Origin: Hemicordylus capensis
Taxonomy: Eukaryota > Chordata > Lepidosauria > Squamata > Cordylidae
Length of the DNA: 64,000 nt
Assembly: GCF_027244095.1 (NCBI RefSeq)
Contig: NC_069670.1
Location: 17,813,320 to 17,877,319, forward strand
Direction: 5' to 3'
Shown here: one piece after another, positions 1 to 10,182 of the stretch
Numbering within the stretch: the stretch's first letter is position 1
How the letters are laid out: each line of letters opens with the position of its first letter
Program-made: the position numbers and the translations under genes
Notes under the pieces: generated by a model
Told to the model about the DNA's origin: nothing
What the model saw: only the letters and a program-made list of their open reading frames with translations
Database searches by the model: none

Positions 1-63
1 TGGCCTGCAACGGCAGGAAGGTCATCCGGGAAAAGAAGATCCTCAGTGTCCACCTGGACAGAG
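1..63 (+). CDS. DNAJA4-like: DNAJA-like coding exon (end of zinc finger), partial at window edge
   Basis: The exon reads [20 protein letters not shown] and ends one base into a glycine codon at a GTAAG donor (64-68). The Cys followed by NGRK is the end of the last CxxCxGxG zinc-binding motif of type A J proteins. After it comes the strand that returns to client-binding domain I. The upstream boundary is outside the window. Confidence 0.92.
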
Positions 64-3000
64 GTAAGCTCGGGCCAGCTCTGAAGGGCCGGGACCTCCG
101 TCTCTGTGGAAGGGGCAAGCCGGGCCCTTTAGGGCGTGACGTCTACGACTGCTCTTTATAGCCTGCTTTTCAACAGCGTTTCCAAAGCAGTTTCCAAAAG
201 AAAAAGAGAAGTCAATAAGATGGTGTCCCTGTCCCCAAAGGGCTCACAATCTAAAAAAAGGAAATATAAGGTAACCACCCGCAGCAGCCACTGGAGGGGT
301 GCTGTGTGGGGGTTGGATAGGGCCAGTTGCTCTCCTCCTGCTGAAGCGACAGGCACACTTTCACAGATAACCATCTCAGCCCTTCGCCTACTCCTACTCT
401 GAATATTTATATACCGCTCATCAACCAAAGTTCTCAAAGCAGTTTACGTAGAAAAATAAATAATGCATAAATAAGTTGGAACCTCAAAGGGCTCACAGTC
501 TAAAAGGAAACATAAGGTAGGCACCAGCAACAGACACTGGAGGGATGCTGTGCTGGGGTTGGATAGGGCCAGTTGCTCCCCACCTGCTAAATGTAAGAGA
601 ATCACCACTTTGAAAAGCTGTTTCGCTGCTCAGTGCTCTCTCCCCACCCCACCCCCTTGTGTGATAATGATCAGGGAGTCCTTCCACCCAGAATTCCTAA
701 GTACGTTGGCAGGATATGCAGGGCTGATACTGGCATTGCTAGAAGGGACAAACCTGGCCCGTGCCCCTCCACTAGTGGGGCGGGGCCTTCAGTAGGGCCA
801 GGGTTCCTTTCTCAACCAGCACTTGTGTGTGACCCAACAGGCATGGCAGACAGGCAGAAAATCACCTTCCACCAGGAGGGGGACCAAGTGCCTGGCCTTG
901 AGCCTGGAGACATCATCATTGTTCTGGACCAGAAGGAGCATCCTGTCTTCCAGCGCCGTGGCAACGACCTCATCATCAAGAGAGAAGTCAGTCTCGTGGA
1001 CGCCCTTTGCGGCTGCAAGCAGGTCATCCAGACCCTCGACAACCGGCGGCTGCTTGTCTCATCACGGCCAGGTGGGTGGGGAACTTAGGAAGCTGCCTTA
1101 TAGAGAGTCTGACCCTTGGTCCATCTAGCTCAGTATTGTCTTCACAGACTGGCAGCGGCTTCTCCAAGGTTGCAGGCGGGAGTCTCTCTCAGCCCTATCT
1201 TGGAGATGCTGCCAGGGAGGGAACTTGGGACCTTCTGCATGCAAGCAGGCAGATGCTCTTCTCAGAGGGGCCCCATCCCCTGACAGGAATATCTTATAGT
1301 GATCACATTATGTCTCACATTCAAATGTAAACCAGGGCAGACCCCAGGGCAGGGGACAATTGTCCCCTTATTGTCCCCAGGGCAGGGGACAATGCATGTT
1401 TGGAACCACAAGACCAGCTCTCCTGAGCAGGAACCCCAGGCACTGTTTTCTCTAAGGGGTGAGCATGTGTGCGCACTCACAAGTTTGTGGATGTCCGCTC
1501 AGTTCAATTTAGATCCTGCTCCGGTTGAATCAGGAAGGCCTCACTCTGAATGCGCGTATGCACACACTGCCTTGCTACTACTGCCCAGAAAAAAACTCAT
1601 TCCACACAGAGATGAAAAAAAAAAGAGGGACCACTGACCCCAGGGCCTGTAAGCATGGGCTGGTGTGGGGCGTGAATTGTGGGACAAGGTGGCCCAGGGA
1701 GAAATAGCGGGATGGGTGGGGGCAGATCAATCCACACCAAGTGTTTAAATTGCTGGAAGAATGCTTCCGGGTCACACAGGGCTCCATAGTCTTTAGAGTA
1801 GTGGGGAGCTCAGTACTGCATTACAAGACTTGGAACACAGGAAGCAGCCTTCTGCCGAGCCAGACCCTTGGTCCATCTAGCTCGGGATGGCCTACACGAA
1901 CTGGCAGCGGCTTCTCCGAGTTTACAGGCAGGAATATCTTCTCGCCCTGCATGGAGATGTGGATGGGCGCTGAGCCTGGGGGCTTCCCACGCGAAGCCGA
2001 TGCTCTGCCACTGAGCGACTTGTGCCTGTCTGGTTGCATCTGCTGCCTTTTAGGGCTGGATCGCCGTCTCCTTTAAGGCCCCTAATGTTTGGAGCGGGTG
2101 GGGCTTAATGTGCTCATTCAGAGGCTGTGGGTGGGCTGGGCGGCCTCCCGGGTGGCCTGCTTCACTCCCGTCTCTGCTTTGCCTCTCAGGGTCCATCATC
2201 AAGCCCGGAGATGTGAAGTGTATCCCCAATGAAGGGATGCCCATCTACCGTAGCCCGACCCAGAGGGGGAAGCTGGTCATCCAATTCCAGGTATTGATAC
2301 TGCCAGCCTGCAGTGGGAGCGAATCCTGACAACTTCTAGATGCAACCGGCTGCGACCGCTTTGCAACCCTGAGGGCTAGGATATTAGCTTAAGTAGAGCG
2401 AGCCAGGCTGCTTAGCACTTGAATAAGAGCCTTGGATGGGGCGGTACCTGTTTCTGGGTCTGGGCCAGTTGTGACCCCTTCATGTAGTTGCTAGTGGGGG
2501 GAGCCTGGATTACATGAGACAGCTGGGGGTGGGGGCGATACCATGGTGGGGGGTGGGGAACGCCCTTGGCGACGCTTGGCAAGATCTACACCCCTAGAGG
2601 TGGAGAATAGGTGACAACATTCAGCTTTTCAGTGTGTGTGTGATAATGCTTTTGTTGTCCTGACCATTTGCAGCGGTATTTTAAAAGCTTTTTAAAAACA
2701 CAAAAACCACTTATCAATGGCAGTAAAAATTAGCAGGAATGTCCTCCAAAGATGGACTCCATGGAGAGAGTCGAGCAATTGGTTTGTTGCTCTCCGGATC
2801 TGACCTTAACCCCTTCCTTTCTGCAAAAGTGACTGCCATATCACCCTAATTGTTTGCAGGAAGGGACGAAAAAAGGGTGATCACACAGAGAAAACTCTTA
2901 AGCACAGCAACACGGTCACCTGTTTGCCATCTCTCTGGGGGTAGACGGTGTCAATCAGCAAGTCTTCAATGGTTTATCAATCCTGGCCTCATTTGCATCC

Positions 3001-3644
3001 AATGATGACCCGTATCAGGGACCAAAGGACATAATATCTCCGGGGTTAATGGCCGATTATCGTCAACCAAAATGGCCGATTATCGTCAACCAAAGTCCTT
3101 ATGAGCATTTGCCCCCTGGGATGATACCAATGGCCAACATTTGTGGACTAAAAGAAGGTGGTTGTCTCCCCCCAGCAGTAGGCAGGTAGGCAGGGGTGTG
3201 GATGTGCTGTCTGTCTAGGGAGCTAGTGTTTATGACCCTGTGTTTGGTCCACGTCCGCTTGTGCTTTCAACAGGTGGGGGAATGTGTGGTGTGGGTAATC
3301 GAAGGGAGACCGACACAAGCAGCCTCGGGTCCTCTCTCTCTCTCTGCGCTTGGGGCCCTGGTCGGTGTGCGTTCTGCTCCTTCAGGTCACTTGTCCCCTC
3401 TCCCTTCCTGCCCCAGGTGAAGTTCCCCGAGCCCGGCTGGCTCCCCTCCCACCAGCTCCGTCAATTCCAGGCCTTCTTTCCGCACCGCGAAGAGGTCATG
3501 GCCACTGAAGACATGGAAGAGGTGGAACTGCGGGAGTATTTCCCCCAGCCGGAGTTTGGCGGGAGGCGCTTCCCCGGCGAGGTCTACCACGAGGATGACT
3601 TTGAGGACCCCCTGCGGCATAATGTCCAGTGCCAGACGTCGTAG
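1..3644 (+). CDS. DNAJA4-like: DnaJ homolog subfamily A (DNAJA1/DNAJA4 clade), 3' four exons, 5' partial
   Basis: This is the C-terminal part of a type A (zinc-finger) HSP40 co-chaperone, which delivers clients to HSP70 and stimulates its ATPase in the cytosol. Coding exons are 1-63, 841-1071, 2190-2290 and 3417-3644, all with GT-AG junctions and matching phases (1, 1, 0). They give about 206 residues; the family is about 400, so the J domain, the G/F region and most of the zinc finger lie upstream of the window. Visible parts are the last zinc-finger strand ([11 protein letters not shown]), the client-binding domain I signature ([17 protein letters not shown]), domain II ([26 protein letters not shown]) and an acidic tail ending CQTS, a farnesylation-type CaaX box. 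Residues match DNAJA1 at some sites and DNAJA4 at others; DNAJA2 fits worse. The DNAJA4-like name rests partly on the CRABP2 neighbour and is inference. The gene is convergent with CRABP2. Confidence 0.93.
150..625 (-). repeat. Two tandem copies of an L2/CR1-like LINE 3' end
   Basis: Two diverged copies of one repeat lie head to tail (about 150-345 and 398-625) inside a DNAJA intron. Both contain the same blocks: TATACCGC, AAAGGGCTCACA.TCTAAAA, ACAGACACTGGAGGG and GGATAGGGCCAGTTGCTC. The reverse complement matches the plus-strand copies at 28573-28770 and 58915-59120. The GGCGGTATATAAAT-type end is typical of L2/CR1-like LINE tails in squamates; the family assignment is by motif only. Confidence 0.65.
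841..1071 (+). CDS. DNAJA4-like: DNAJA-like coding exon (client-binding domains I/II)
   Basis: The exon follows a CCAACAG acceptor and ends at a GTGGGT donor (phase 1 on both sides). It encodes 77 residues starting [15 protein letters not shown]. The usual family sequence here is KDGQK and HGEGDQ, so both loops carry substitutions (D/R and Q for G). [13 protein letters not shown] and VFQRRGNDL are strongly conserved. ALCGCK replaces the usual ALCGF, losing an aromatic residue at the domain II entry. Confidence 0.93.
1085..1424 (-). repeat. 5S-tRNA composite SINE (5S-Sauria type)
   Basis: On the plus strand it starts TTAGGAAGCTGCC and ends AGACCAGCTCTCCT, the reverse complement of the family consensus seen about twenty times in the window. 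The 5S-like head is disturbed by a local duplication: GGGCAGGGGACAAT occurs at about 1348 and again at about 1380 in place of the usual GCTTAGCAAAGGGG segment. It lies in a DNAJA intron just after the 1071 donor. Confidence 0.85.
1441..1636. mobile_element. hAT-type MITE with perfect 8-bp target duplication
   Basis: The element starts CACTGTTTTCTCTAAGG and ends AGAGGGACCACTG, imperfect terminal inverted repeats. It is bracketed by ACCCCAGG at 1433-1440 and again at 1637-1644, an exact 8-bp target-site duplication as hAT transposases make. Its interior matches the element at 15615-15823 in opposite orientation. No transposase is encoded. Confidence 0.85.
1833..2016 (-). repeat. tRNA-derived Sauria-type SINE, no 5S head
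   Basis: The plus strand reads GGAACACAGGAAGCAGCC, then CCTTGGTCCATCTAGCTC, CTGGCAGCGGCTTCTCC and CTCTGCCACTGAG. The last is the reverse of the tRNA A box. The B-box region is degenerate. It lies in a DNAJA intron. Confidence 0.75.
2190..2290 (+). CDS. DNAJA4-like: DNAJA-like coding exon (domain II)
   Basis: A CTCTCAG acceptor precedes the exon and GTATTG follows it. It encodes [19 protein letters not shown] and then a basic turn ending VIQFQ. The EGMPIY motif is diagnostic for type A J proteins. The exon ends in phase 0 and joins VKFPEPGW in the next exon. Confidence 0.93.
2340..3410. other. DNAJA-like intron, mostly non-repetitive
   Basis: No SINE or MITE is recognised. At 2680-3150 the base composition is balanced, with A/T-rich words including CTCATTTGCATCCAATGATG (octamer-like). 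A perfect 23-bp tandem duplication lies at 3048-3070 and 3071-3093. It could hold an intronic regulatory element, but only cross-species alignment could show that. Confidence 0.4.
3417..3644 (+). CDS. DNAJA4-like: DNAJA-like terminal coding exon with CaaX box
   Basis: A pyrimidine-rich CTGCCCCAG acceptor opens the exon. It encodes VKFPEPGW, a short helical dimerisation-type segment ([16 protein letters not shown]), an acidic stretch ([12 protein letters not shown]) and the end VQCQTS followed by TAG. CQTS is identical to the CaaX tail of DNAJA1; human DNAJA4 ends CQTA. The acidic linker is the most diverged part of the visible protein. Confidence 0.93.
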   Translation: MKFPEPGWLPSHQLRQFQAFFPHREEVMATEDMEEVELREYFPQPEFGGRRFPGEVYHEDDFEDPLRHNVQCQTS

Positions 3645-6600
3645 CGCCCGGGACTGAGGCCCCACATGTAGCCTTTCGGGGGTGGCGGGCAGGGGGTGGG
3701 AGCGGGAAGGCTGGGGAGAGGTTGACAAGAAACCGCCATATGCTGTCCGAGGAGGAGGGGGGAATCTAGCACTGCTGGGAACCCGCCTGACGAGGGGAGG
3801 GGTTTTGCTTCCTGACCTCACCTTTAGAGCTCACCCTCATCGCTGTCCTCCCAGAAGGAGCACCTTTTGTGTAACCTTTGAACACACAAGTTCTTGGAAG
3901 TTGGCGCGCGCACTTGGGTGCTCCAGAACACCCCCAGTTGTACATGTATCTATGTATCTGGCGGCTCAATTACCAGCCCGAGTGTAGAAATACCTTTTTG
4001 CGGTAGGATGAGGAATCGTCGGGCTGGACTTCCGGGAGTTCTTCCCCATCCTGTTGGACGTGTCTGTGAACGGTGCAGGTCAGACCGACAGGCACGGTCC
4101 CTGGTCTGCCTGCTCCTAAAGCACAACTTTGGTCATTCCTAGCAGGTCTCAAAATTCGGACGTGACTTAAAGAAGAGTTCCCGTCCCCAGCCCCCGCCGC
4201 AGAGGTGGCTGCCGTTCTCCTGCGTCCCGTGGAGTCGGGGCTAGCTTTGGTAGCTCTTTGTCGTGATACCTTTGCAGGACTTTCTTTGTTCGGCTTAGGG
4301 GAAGGAGGGGATGGATTTATGAATGGGGGCTCCTGGGTGTCACCGGGGTTGGGGTAGGGAGCTTCACAGATGTCCCAGCCCCAGGTTCTCTCCCACCCAC
4401 CCCTCAGTTTCTCAGCCTTTCCGCAAATGTCGTTTCTAGTCTTCAGCACTCCTGCCTGTCTTTGAAAACTGACCTTGTGTTCTCTGAGGATTCTGGCGCT
4501 TGCCACAAATTCCCAAGTTCCTCTTTGGTCACGGCAGCCCATGTTGATTTCTAGGCCCCCGGGTTCCGGCTACAACCAGGGCCCCCCCCCCTTTTGAGCA
4601 GGGGCAAGCAAAGGAACTCCATCACTGGCCTGAACAATGAGAAGCAAACCAGTCTCTTTGACGGGAGCAATGGTGTCCCTACCAAGAGGGGGGCATGCCA
4701 CCCACCCACCCACCCTGCTCACCAATCAGTAGCGATGGGGGTTTTTGTGTGTGTGTGTGGCAAGAAGCGACTCCACGGATAACCTATTGCAGGCATCCAG
4801 AAATGGAGGCTGAGAAGGGTGAATGGCGGGGGGTCTCCATGTTCGGAAGCTCCCCGGCAGAGGTGGGAAGGACACTAGGAAAGAGAGACTGGTGCTTCTC
4901 CAAGCCTTGTGGGGGGACCCTTGGACCAAGCAAGGGATTTCCCCCAACCTCCTTGTGTTGACCCCATCCAGGCTGTTGCCTCTTGAAACTCAAAAGAATC
5001 CTGAAGACTCACCGGGGGTCTTCTCTCGCTTGCCAGCACTGCAAGGAGTTTTTCCTTCGGGCATCTGGAAGTGCCTTGCTTTCTCATTACACGGAACCCG
5101 AGTGTCTGTATCAGGGGAAGGTAGAGTAGAGGTAGTTACTGAGGGTTTAAATTAAAGGTTTGCCAGGAAAAGAAAATAGATTTCTAAGCCTGGCCTCCGG
5201 TTAATGTCCCTTTGTCCAAGTGGCAAGGGCTGACTTTTCTCCTAGATCGCAGCACCTCTAAGTCAGAATCCCCCCCTAAATGTAACTATACTGCAGCGTT
5301 GTGGCGCCTCAGATAGCCGGGCCGCCCGGCCCAGTGCGGAGAGCCCATCTGCCTTGGGAGCAGAGCATGGCCAGAATCTGGAGCCGCCTTTTGCCCATAG
5401 AGCACCACACCACCTTGGGGAACCTGGTGCTAAATCACCGTGGATGACCTGGTTCTGGGTCAGAGTTCCGTACATAGCAGAGCAGTTCCCTCACTGCGAT
5501 CTGTTGGAAGCCCCCAAGTCCTCAACACTAGGATGAAATCAAGAGACCAGCCACAGACTGGCCGAGTGAGGGGGTTTCTGGGAGCTTAAAGTTTGCTTTC
5601 TAAAGCTGGGCTTTAGCGGATGAGCAGCTTCCCAAGAGCCTGTGCGCAGTCACAGAACAACAAGTCTCTTCCATTGCTGCAGCACCATCCTCAAGACCAA
5701 GGACCAGGCTGGATCTGAATTCGGAATCTCTTGCTTCTGTTTTAATAAGGATAAAGCCCTCCAAGCAGGCCTCCGCCTCCTCTTGGGATGTGGGAACGTC
5801 ACTCCCTTGCTAAAGGCCTTGGGGGGGGGGGGGAAGCTAACTGGAGCAGTCAAAGGCATGCATGGCCTTCTGCACCAGAGCTGGGAGCCCAGGCACAGGC
5901 TGGCGAACGTTTCCACTGGGGCCCTTCTCTAAAAGGCAGGCAAAACCAGCTCCCTGCCTCTGTGACTGACTGACAGATGCTTGCCGGATGCGACACACAC
6001 GATTTGGACACAAGGACTGCGGACACACAAAAGCGCATACCAGTCGGGACCAGTTTTGTGAGCTCCCAAGTGGAGTTCAAGCTTTAAAAAAATATATATA
6101 CGGCTTGGTGTGGGGCAGAGCAAACGGAGGCAGGATTCTTGGTGAGAATTCAGCCCTTTTGGGGTGGGTGGGTTGTCAGCTGTGGTGAGGATCTTGTGCC
6201 GCTGACCCCAGTAAGGGGGCAGCCCTTGAATGGCCATGCCCAGCATTATTTTGTTATTATTTTAGAAGACCTGGAGGGTCTTACTCAGCCCAAGTGCCTT
6301 CCCCTTTCCGGCATGAGAACAGGTAATTATGTTCTCCTGTGTTTACAAATGCAATTAGCAATAATGACTATAATTATTATAAGAAATAGCAATCGGTGTT
6401 TATGTAGTGCTTCTCCACGTAGCAGTTGCGGCTGCCTGAGGAGCACAAGAACCTAGACTCCTATGCAGCCATACTTCTGTGAGCAAGCGGCCGGGAGCGG
6501 GCCTGTCTCCCAGTGCCGTTCAGTGCCTTCCGACCGGGACAGCACCAGGCATGAGGGGGGAAGGGGTGTGGCTTCCCCCTGCAAAGAGTGAAGCTAGCTT

Positions 6601-9483
6601 CTTCCCAAGCACATTGGATGCTTCCCGTTTTTAGAAGAAAAGTCAGGGTTTGGGTCCGTCCCCCACCGCCAGCTGCAGAGGCCTTGCTCTCTCTCTCTCT
6701 CTCCTCCTCCCCCCCCCCCCAATGTGTAAATTGGAGGGCAGCAGCAGCACCCCGGGGCTGGTGTGGTGGCATCCGGGCTTTGAGGGAAATGCTTGGGGTT
6801 TAGACTAGAGTTGTAGCAAGCTCGGGGAATTGACTGTGAGCGCCACCCTTAGGGATTTTTCTCCATAGCTTAAGAGCTAGAAACTCGCCGTTTTGGAACA
6901 GGAGAGAGTAGAAAGGTTTCCTCCCTGCCTGCTGATGCAGCATCTCAGGAAGTTGTCACTGGAGTCCAATTCCGGCTCCCGTGCTTGTGGGTCCTAGATG
7001 CCATGTGAGGCACAAGTTCCTAGCGCTCAAGAGATCTGCGAAGCAGAACCATGCTTGGCAGCAAACGTTTCAGAATAAGTTCTGCAAAGCAAGAGGCGTG
7101 AGGCAAGTCTGCATGGGTTGCAGAATTCACACCGGTTGCAGAATTCTGATGGTCTGCTGGGTGCAGAACTTCACATATCCCCCACCCTGATGTGGAATGC
7201 ACACTTCCCCAAGTTGCATTCCCATATTGGGAGGGTGGGTGGGTGTGTCCTGCCCGCCCCCGTCCCATAGGGCTGACCTTCCGCTTGTGAGGGCAGCTCT
7301 AGAGGGTGGCTTTCTTCCAAGTGCAAGGAAGGCACCTCAGCCCTGCCCCTCATTCTGGCTTTGCTGATTCTCTAGGTAGCTTGCTGTGATGGAAGGAGGC
7401 TGTTTGCCCTGTGCATGTAGGCCTGAATGGACAGGTTGTTGCCAATGTGAACTGTCTGTGGATTCAACATGGGGGGACGGTGTTGGGAGCTAGCCCAACT
7501 GTAGAGGGAACAAAAGCCATGGAAATGGTTGTGTCGTCACACACACACCCCTTCCAACTGCCTGCACAGTCACTGCCATGTGGAGGGTACAGGATAGACA
7601 TCAGACCTGATCAAGTAATTTCAGTTTGTTGCTTCAAAAAGAAGTCAAAAACTACTAATGAAGTATGACCCCACATTGTACATACCTCAAGTAAATGAAT
7701 CCCCTAACCAGTTTCCTAGGAAACACTCCTCTTTGTTAACTGGGCACCCCATCTGATGTTGCCCCGGTGGTCTGGGTAAATGCAGGGGTGCCTGTTTCCC
7801 ACCCAGCCACCTGCAAGTGGCTTCCTTGAGACATGCTGCTCGTTTCATTCGTCTTGAATCTCCCAGCGTGATGTTACAGCAACCTCAAGGTGACGTCAGC
7901 AAATGCCACGCCTGGGCAGGATTTCCCTCTGGTTCAGAAGTCGGCGATATTGGTTCTCTGGCTGTGGTTGAGCCACAACTCCCATGGTCCCCTGCCACAC
8001 TTTATCGTGATGAATGAATTGACAGGAGTCTGGGTTCAACAACAGCTGGAGAGCCAGGGTTGCCTACCCGAGCAAGCGGGTGTGTCTTGTTTTCCCCATT
8101 GTAAAACGGTGGGTCGTCCGCATGAGCCATGGGGTTAGCCAGAGATGTGGACTTCTTGGATTGATTTCACAGCAACAAGGCAGAAGTTAGTGGAGGGGCC
8201 CTCGCCCCAGAACCACACCAGCTGGGGATTGAGCCTAGCTGGCAGCTACCCTGCCTTGCCATGGAAGTTCTGTGGGGGACCAGAGTGCCTTCAGTCCCGG
8301 GGTGTCCTCCTCACTGACTGAGCTTTAACAGGGATGGCCACCTAGAGACCTGCTCTGTGCCTGGAGAACAGAGAGGCCCTCGAGACGGCAGAGATGGGCT
8401 GTCCCTGAACTGGATAGTGAGCCAGAAATCTTTGCTTAAGAGCTCTAGTGCAATCTCTCTCCTTTGCTTCAGAAGTATGCGGTGTGGTGGGTGCCCTTTT
8501 TGTCTGCAGAGGTGGCTTATTGTGGAAACTGACTTCAGTGTTGCTGGGGTGGTGTAAGGGGTGCTGGAGTAAAAGCAAATTGAGACCTATTTTGCAGCAA
8601 ATGCATTCATTCTCTCTCTCTCGCTTTGTATGCCCAGCCTGGATTAGGTGGTGTAAAATTGGAAGTCTGTGCTTAATGTCTCTGCATAGAAAGGGATGGA
8701 TGGAGTGGGGGTGGGGGTTTCGGAATCCACCCTGTTTTAATTTATTTTAAAAATCAATTTGAACTCTGTGTCTCTTTTGGCAATGCTTTGTACATAAAAT
8801 TAAAATTAGACCCTCATTCCGAGAGAGGTACGCTTGTGTGTGTGTTGCTTTACTGGAACAAGATGACAGGACGACAAAGACTATTTATGTGTGCAAGAGA
8901 GAGAAACTCCTGTGTTTTGTCCCTGTGCGCCGATGGGCAGGGATGCCACAGCCATGGGGCAATCAGTGCTGACCTGTCCAGATATGGAGCTTCTGCAAAT
9001 CTCCACTGACCCTCACACGAGTTGCAGATTAGTTGGAGTTCACATTTTGAGACAAGATGCCCAGAACCCACCCACCCGCAACAAATGAGCAAAGACCATC
9101 CATTTTGCTGTCCCAAGAGAGCCTTGTGCTCTCGCAGATGATGGACCACAACGGTCAGTGGGTCATCCTGCAATGCCACCAGTGGCCTCCAGAGGTCAGT
9201 GTTAGCAAAGGCACTGTTCTGCCAAAGAGATGTTGAGTAGATTTTCCTTGCACATTTTCAGGATTGTGTTGTGTTCGTTTCCTAAGATAGTGGAGTTATT
9301 ATACATTGGTCCTGTGTTTGTGGGAAGAGCAGGGAATATCCTAGCTTAGTTTGGATGCTTATGCTACCCAAATGGAACCCCCCTCCCCGCTGGCTGTTGT
9401 GCCCTTAAGAGGGAGACTGTAGAACCTATCCTGAGTTCCATCAAGGAAGAAGGTGCAGATAGAAATGTGATTAATAATTAAAA
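3645..9483. other. DNAJA-like 3' UTR and intergenic DNA, repeat-poor
   Basis: About 5.8 kb with only one MITE-like fragment (7950-8072) and simple C/G runs. No coding exon is recognisable. No AATAAA occurs soon after the stop. Candidate poly(A) hexamers are ATTAAA at 5151-5156 and ATTAAA near 8799-8804; the latter is followed by a GT-rich stretch (GCTTGTGTGTGTGTTGC, about 8830). The 3' UTR length is therefore unresolved, between about 1.5 and 5.2 kb. Confidence 0.4.
7950..8072. repeat. Decayed palindromic hAT-like MITE
   Basis: CCACAACTCCCATGGTCCCC is followed about 70 bp later by AACAACAGCTGGAGAGCCAGG and GTTGCC. These match the ends of the palindromic MITE family seen intact at 11245, 39744 and 63185. 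One arm is badly eroded. Confidence 0.45.
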
Positions 9484-9672
9484 TGGAAGCTGCCTTCTAC
9501 TGAGTCCATCTACCCTTGTTCTATCTAGCTCCGTATTGTCTGCACTGACTGGCAGCAGCTTCTCCCAAGGTTCAGGCAGGTGTCTTTCCCAGCCCTACCT
9601 TGTGATGCTGCCAGGGATTGAACCTGGGACCTTCTGTGTGCAAGGCAGATGCTCTACCACTGAGCTTACAGC
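9484..9672 (-). repeat. tRNA-derived Sauria-type SINE
   Basis: Reverse-strand copy with recognisable pol III boxes. The plus strand shows GGATTGAACCTGGGACC (B box reversed) and GCTCTACCACTGAGCT (A box reversed). The 3' tail GGAAGCTGCCTTCTACTGAG is at the low-coordinate end. There is no 5S head. Confidence 0.85.
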
Positions 9673-9682
9673 ACTATCCTTG

Positions 9683-10011
9683 GGAAGGGTACCACTGCTC
9701 AGGGGTAGAGTATATGCCTTGCATGCACAGAGGTGCACCTAGGTGATTTTGGAGTCTGGGCCTCAAGGCCTTTGGAGCCTCCCCCCCCCCCGCAAATTAA
9801 GTATCATCATGCTCTGCTGGGTGACCACACCACCCAGGATAGTCTAAAGAGGATTAGGGGGGGCCCAGGGACTGTGGAAGCTCTGGACTTCAGCCCCAAA
9901 GTCCAGGGATAAGAGCCCCTCTGTGCATGGAGAAGGCTCCAGGTTCAATCCCTGCATCACCAGGATGAAAAGTTGTTAGTAGCAGGGCTGGCAAAGACCT
10001 CTGCCTAGGGG
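9683..10011 (+). repeat. tRNA-derived Sauria-type SINE split by a MITE
   Basis: The A-box half is at about 9690-9727 (CTGCTCAGGGGTAGAGTATA) and the B-box half (AGGTTCAATCCCTGC) resumes at 9932. Between them lies a complete MITE (9728-9923). The SINE then reads AAAGACCTCTGCC and stops, abutting another SINE that starts near 10014. The words GTTAGTAGCAGG and AAAGACCTCTGCCT point to an older Sauria subfamily than the 5S-headed copies. Confidence 0.75.
9728..9923. mobile_element. hAT-type MITE nested in a SINE
   Basis: Starts CAGAGGTGCACCTAGG and ends GAGCCCCTCTG. The flanks TGCATGCA (9720-9727) and TGCATGGA (9924-9931) form an 8-bp target duplication with one mismatch. Fragments with the same CCTAGGTG end lie near 10238-10290 and 40870-40940. 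Confidence 0.75.
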
Positions 10012-10013
10012 GA

Positions 10014-10182
10014 AGATACCTAGTTCAGTGGAAGAGCACCTGCTTTGCATGCAGAAGGCCACAGGTTCCATTCCTGGTGGCATCCTTTGGTTAGTCTGGG
10101 AAAGAGCCATCTGAAACCTTGGGGCAATGTTGCCGGACAGTGTAGACAGTCCCGGCCTAGAAGGACCAGGGCAGCTTCCAAT
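10014..10182 (+). repeat. tRNA-derived Sauria-type SINE
   Basis: Plus-strand copy with A box AGTTCAGTGGAAGAGCACC and B box AGGTTCCATTCC. The body ends CAGTGTAGACAGT and GGGCAGCTTCC. It directly follows the truncated copy at 9683-10011. Confidence 0.8.

Noticed and set aside
1-3644. Calling the gene DNAJA2
   Set aside because: DNAJA2 has a different domain II (EHEVFQRDGNDL, EALCGFQ) and ends CAHQ; this one ends CQTS and fits the A1/A4 clade.
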